Positions 8,820 to 10,296 of a DNA stretch of 10,296 nt are shown here, piece by piece; the stretch's first letter is position 1, and each line of letters begins with the position of its first letter. The translations under genes were made by a program, and so were the position numbers. The stretch is from Conidiobolus incongruus B7586. Taxonomy: Eukaryota; Entomophthoromycota; Entomophthoromycetes; Entomophthorales; Conidiobolaceae. The notes under the pieces were generated by a model. The model was not told the origin of the DNA and ran no database searches. It was given only the letters and a program-made list of their open reading frames with translations. The stretch is taken from positions 1 to 10,296 of the forward strand of contig JNEM01009333.1 in the NCBI GenBank assembly GCA_000697335.1, in the 5' to 3' direction.

Positions 8820-9669
8820 TAAGTAGGTACAAGATGGATTACATCAGGTTAGAATAATAGCATAATTGATTATTATATCGAGATATTGGAAAAATATTGA
8901 AGTAATACAAAAAGCTTTTACAATATCTCTCATTCTATCTCAATATAATAGAATGTTTAGTTAATTTTGATAATGAATGTCAAATTTGATATTGCTTTAA
9001 TTTCAAGGGTAATGTTCAAATTTTGATTTTCCGTGAAATATTTATGATATTTACTTCAATAATGATTTTAATATAGTTAATAAAATTGAATTGATACATA
9101 TACTCTCTTAATCTAAATTTCTCATTGTATTTGATTTGTATACATATATTAAAACAGTTTAATCAATATTATATCCACAATTACACAGCTTAAGGGTGTA
9201 ATTCATATTCCTTGATTGTTGAAATAATATCATTGTTATACTTCTGGGCAAAGAATTGAGAATATTATTATAATACGATATCGTGCTTCACTATTTTTAA
9301 TATAATATAGAGTTTCCCATAAGTATATCTTTTGAACAATGATTGGTATTTTTACAAAAAATACTCTAAAGCAACGCCACTTTCTCCATTTATGTGCTTT
9401 AAATCAAACAACAAACTTATATTATATTTTGTAATAATGTTTTTATTTTTCAGTTGTTTTTCTTTTATTTTTTTTTCTTTTCTACTCCTTTGATTTATTA
9501 GATTGTATATATCTGTTATGAACTATGTTTTTAATTTATTCTTTAGAATAATCCTAATATATATAGTTTATCAAATAAAATTTATTACTTTGATGAAATT
9601 CATTAATTAATGTTTAATATATCTAGAGTATTTAACTACCTATAATATATTTTAGTTATTTTTAAAAAT

Positions 9670-9705
9670 AACTGAATTTCCTATTCTTGATATAGGAATT
9701 GAGTT
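9670..9705. repeat. Imperfect long hairpin, 7-nt loop
   Basis: The arm AACTGAATTTCCTAT (9670-9684) pairs with ATAGGAATTGAGTT (9692-9705) over 13 base pairs, with one G-G mismatch and one bulged T. No flanking gene is visible; the hairpin could be chance or a foldback relic. Confidence 0.5.
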
Positions 9706-10205
9706 ATAATTTTATCATTTTGACTCCAGTTTATTTAATTTTCCTCAATTTAATTGAATTATAGCAATTAGAGGATTTTATATATTTAAAGCGCACTGTA
9801 AAAGCTATATCTATATTTTATCGCTGATATTATACTTCGACGATTTATAATTGATATATATATTCTAATAAGAGTGAATAATATACAATGATATTAATTG
9901 TACTTACCAACATTATCAAAATACATTGATTCTTTTTGGATATAAATTATTTAATAATATCTATTTTATTATTGATGGGAATATTATATTTATATAGTTG
10001 AGAGTATATCATTAAATACTTTTTGGATTATAAATGATATACCTATATCATTTATCTATAGATAGTAAATATATTATACTGAAAGTTTATTTTATATCTT
10101 TAAGTTTATTTAATAAAGAATAATATATGCTAAGTTAATATTAAGTTTTTAAGGACAAAATATATCCAAACTATATTAAATATTTAATATTTATATTATT
10201 ATATC

Positions 10206-10229
10206 ATTCTTATTTTTTAAAATAAGAAT
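10206..10229. repeat. Perfect 11-bp inverted repeat, 2-nt spacer
   Basis: ATTCTTATTTT (10206-10216) and AAAATAAGAAT (10219-10229) are exact reverse complements separated by TT. The near-palindrome may form a cruciform, but AT-rich composition makes chance origin possible. Confidence 0.6.
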
Positions 10230-10296
10230 ATTTGTTTTGTGAGTTAAATTCTTGGTAAAATAAATACTATTATAGTTTTTGTAAATAAATAAAACT

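Larger units (their letters stand above)
7861..10296. other. AT-rich gene-free downstream flank
   Basis: No gene is supported on either strand. One hand-counted block (8341-8400) has 8 G/C bases in 60. Short open frames such as 9339-9434 (31 codons, plus) and 8632-8724 (30 codons, minus) lack homology I recognise and are within chance expectation. Less AT-rich patches occur near 8785-8850 and 9360-9410. The stem-loops at 8790-8819, 9670-9705 and 10206-10229 are listed separately. Confidence 0.75.

Noticed and set aside
9339-9434. 31-codon plus-strand ORF followed by a pyrimidine-rich stretch with a CAG
   Set aside because: It is too short, has no known family, and the possible splice donor and acceptor are too close for an intron.

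Overview
The window looks like nuclear DNA of a filamentous or early-diverging fungus with an extremely AT-rich genome. It holds one clear protein-coding gene, a major facilitator superfamily (MFS) transporter of the oxalate/formate antiporter-like (OFA, monocarboxylate transporter-like) type, on the plus strand at about 5909-7597. The fungal assignment rests on the protein (the WFPDxRG signature and a VPGEI...RFFG...EAEW tail resemble fungal OFA-like proteins), on a probable 60-nt intron of fungal type, and on a TATA box plus poly(A) signal instead of bacterial signals. Chytrid, zygomycete or entomophthoralean relatives fit the composition, but the species cannot be named from this sequence.

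Layout: 1-5700 is gene-free and very AT-rich. It contains a diverged direct duplication carrying two (AT)n microsatellites (222-640), a 9-bp tandem triplet (1647-1673), a 9-bp inverted repeat (2950-2988), a degenerate tRNA-like segment resembling tRNA-Gln (4933-5017) and a nested 64-bp inverted repeat (5274-5337). At 5700-5908 lie a small inverted repeat, a TATA box and a leader with no ATG before 5909. The transporter gene follows, then a poly(A) signal (7708). A GC-rich island at about 7729-7860 is unexplained and contains three segments able to form two mutually exclusive hairpins. From 7900 to 10296 the DNA is again AT-rich and gene-free, with hairpins at 8790-8819, 9670-9705 and 10206-10229.

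The main correction to a naive reading concerns the 5' end of the gene. The long open frame starts at ATG 5936, but the first ATG after the TATA box is 5909. Splicing 5922-5981 joins that ATG in frame to the body of the protein, giving 542 residues instead of 553 and turning the AT-rich first 15 codons of the long frame into intron. No operon or gene cluster is visible, no mobile element could be identified, and I see no CRISPR array, rRNA or intact tRNA. I found no convincing new multi-gene system.
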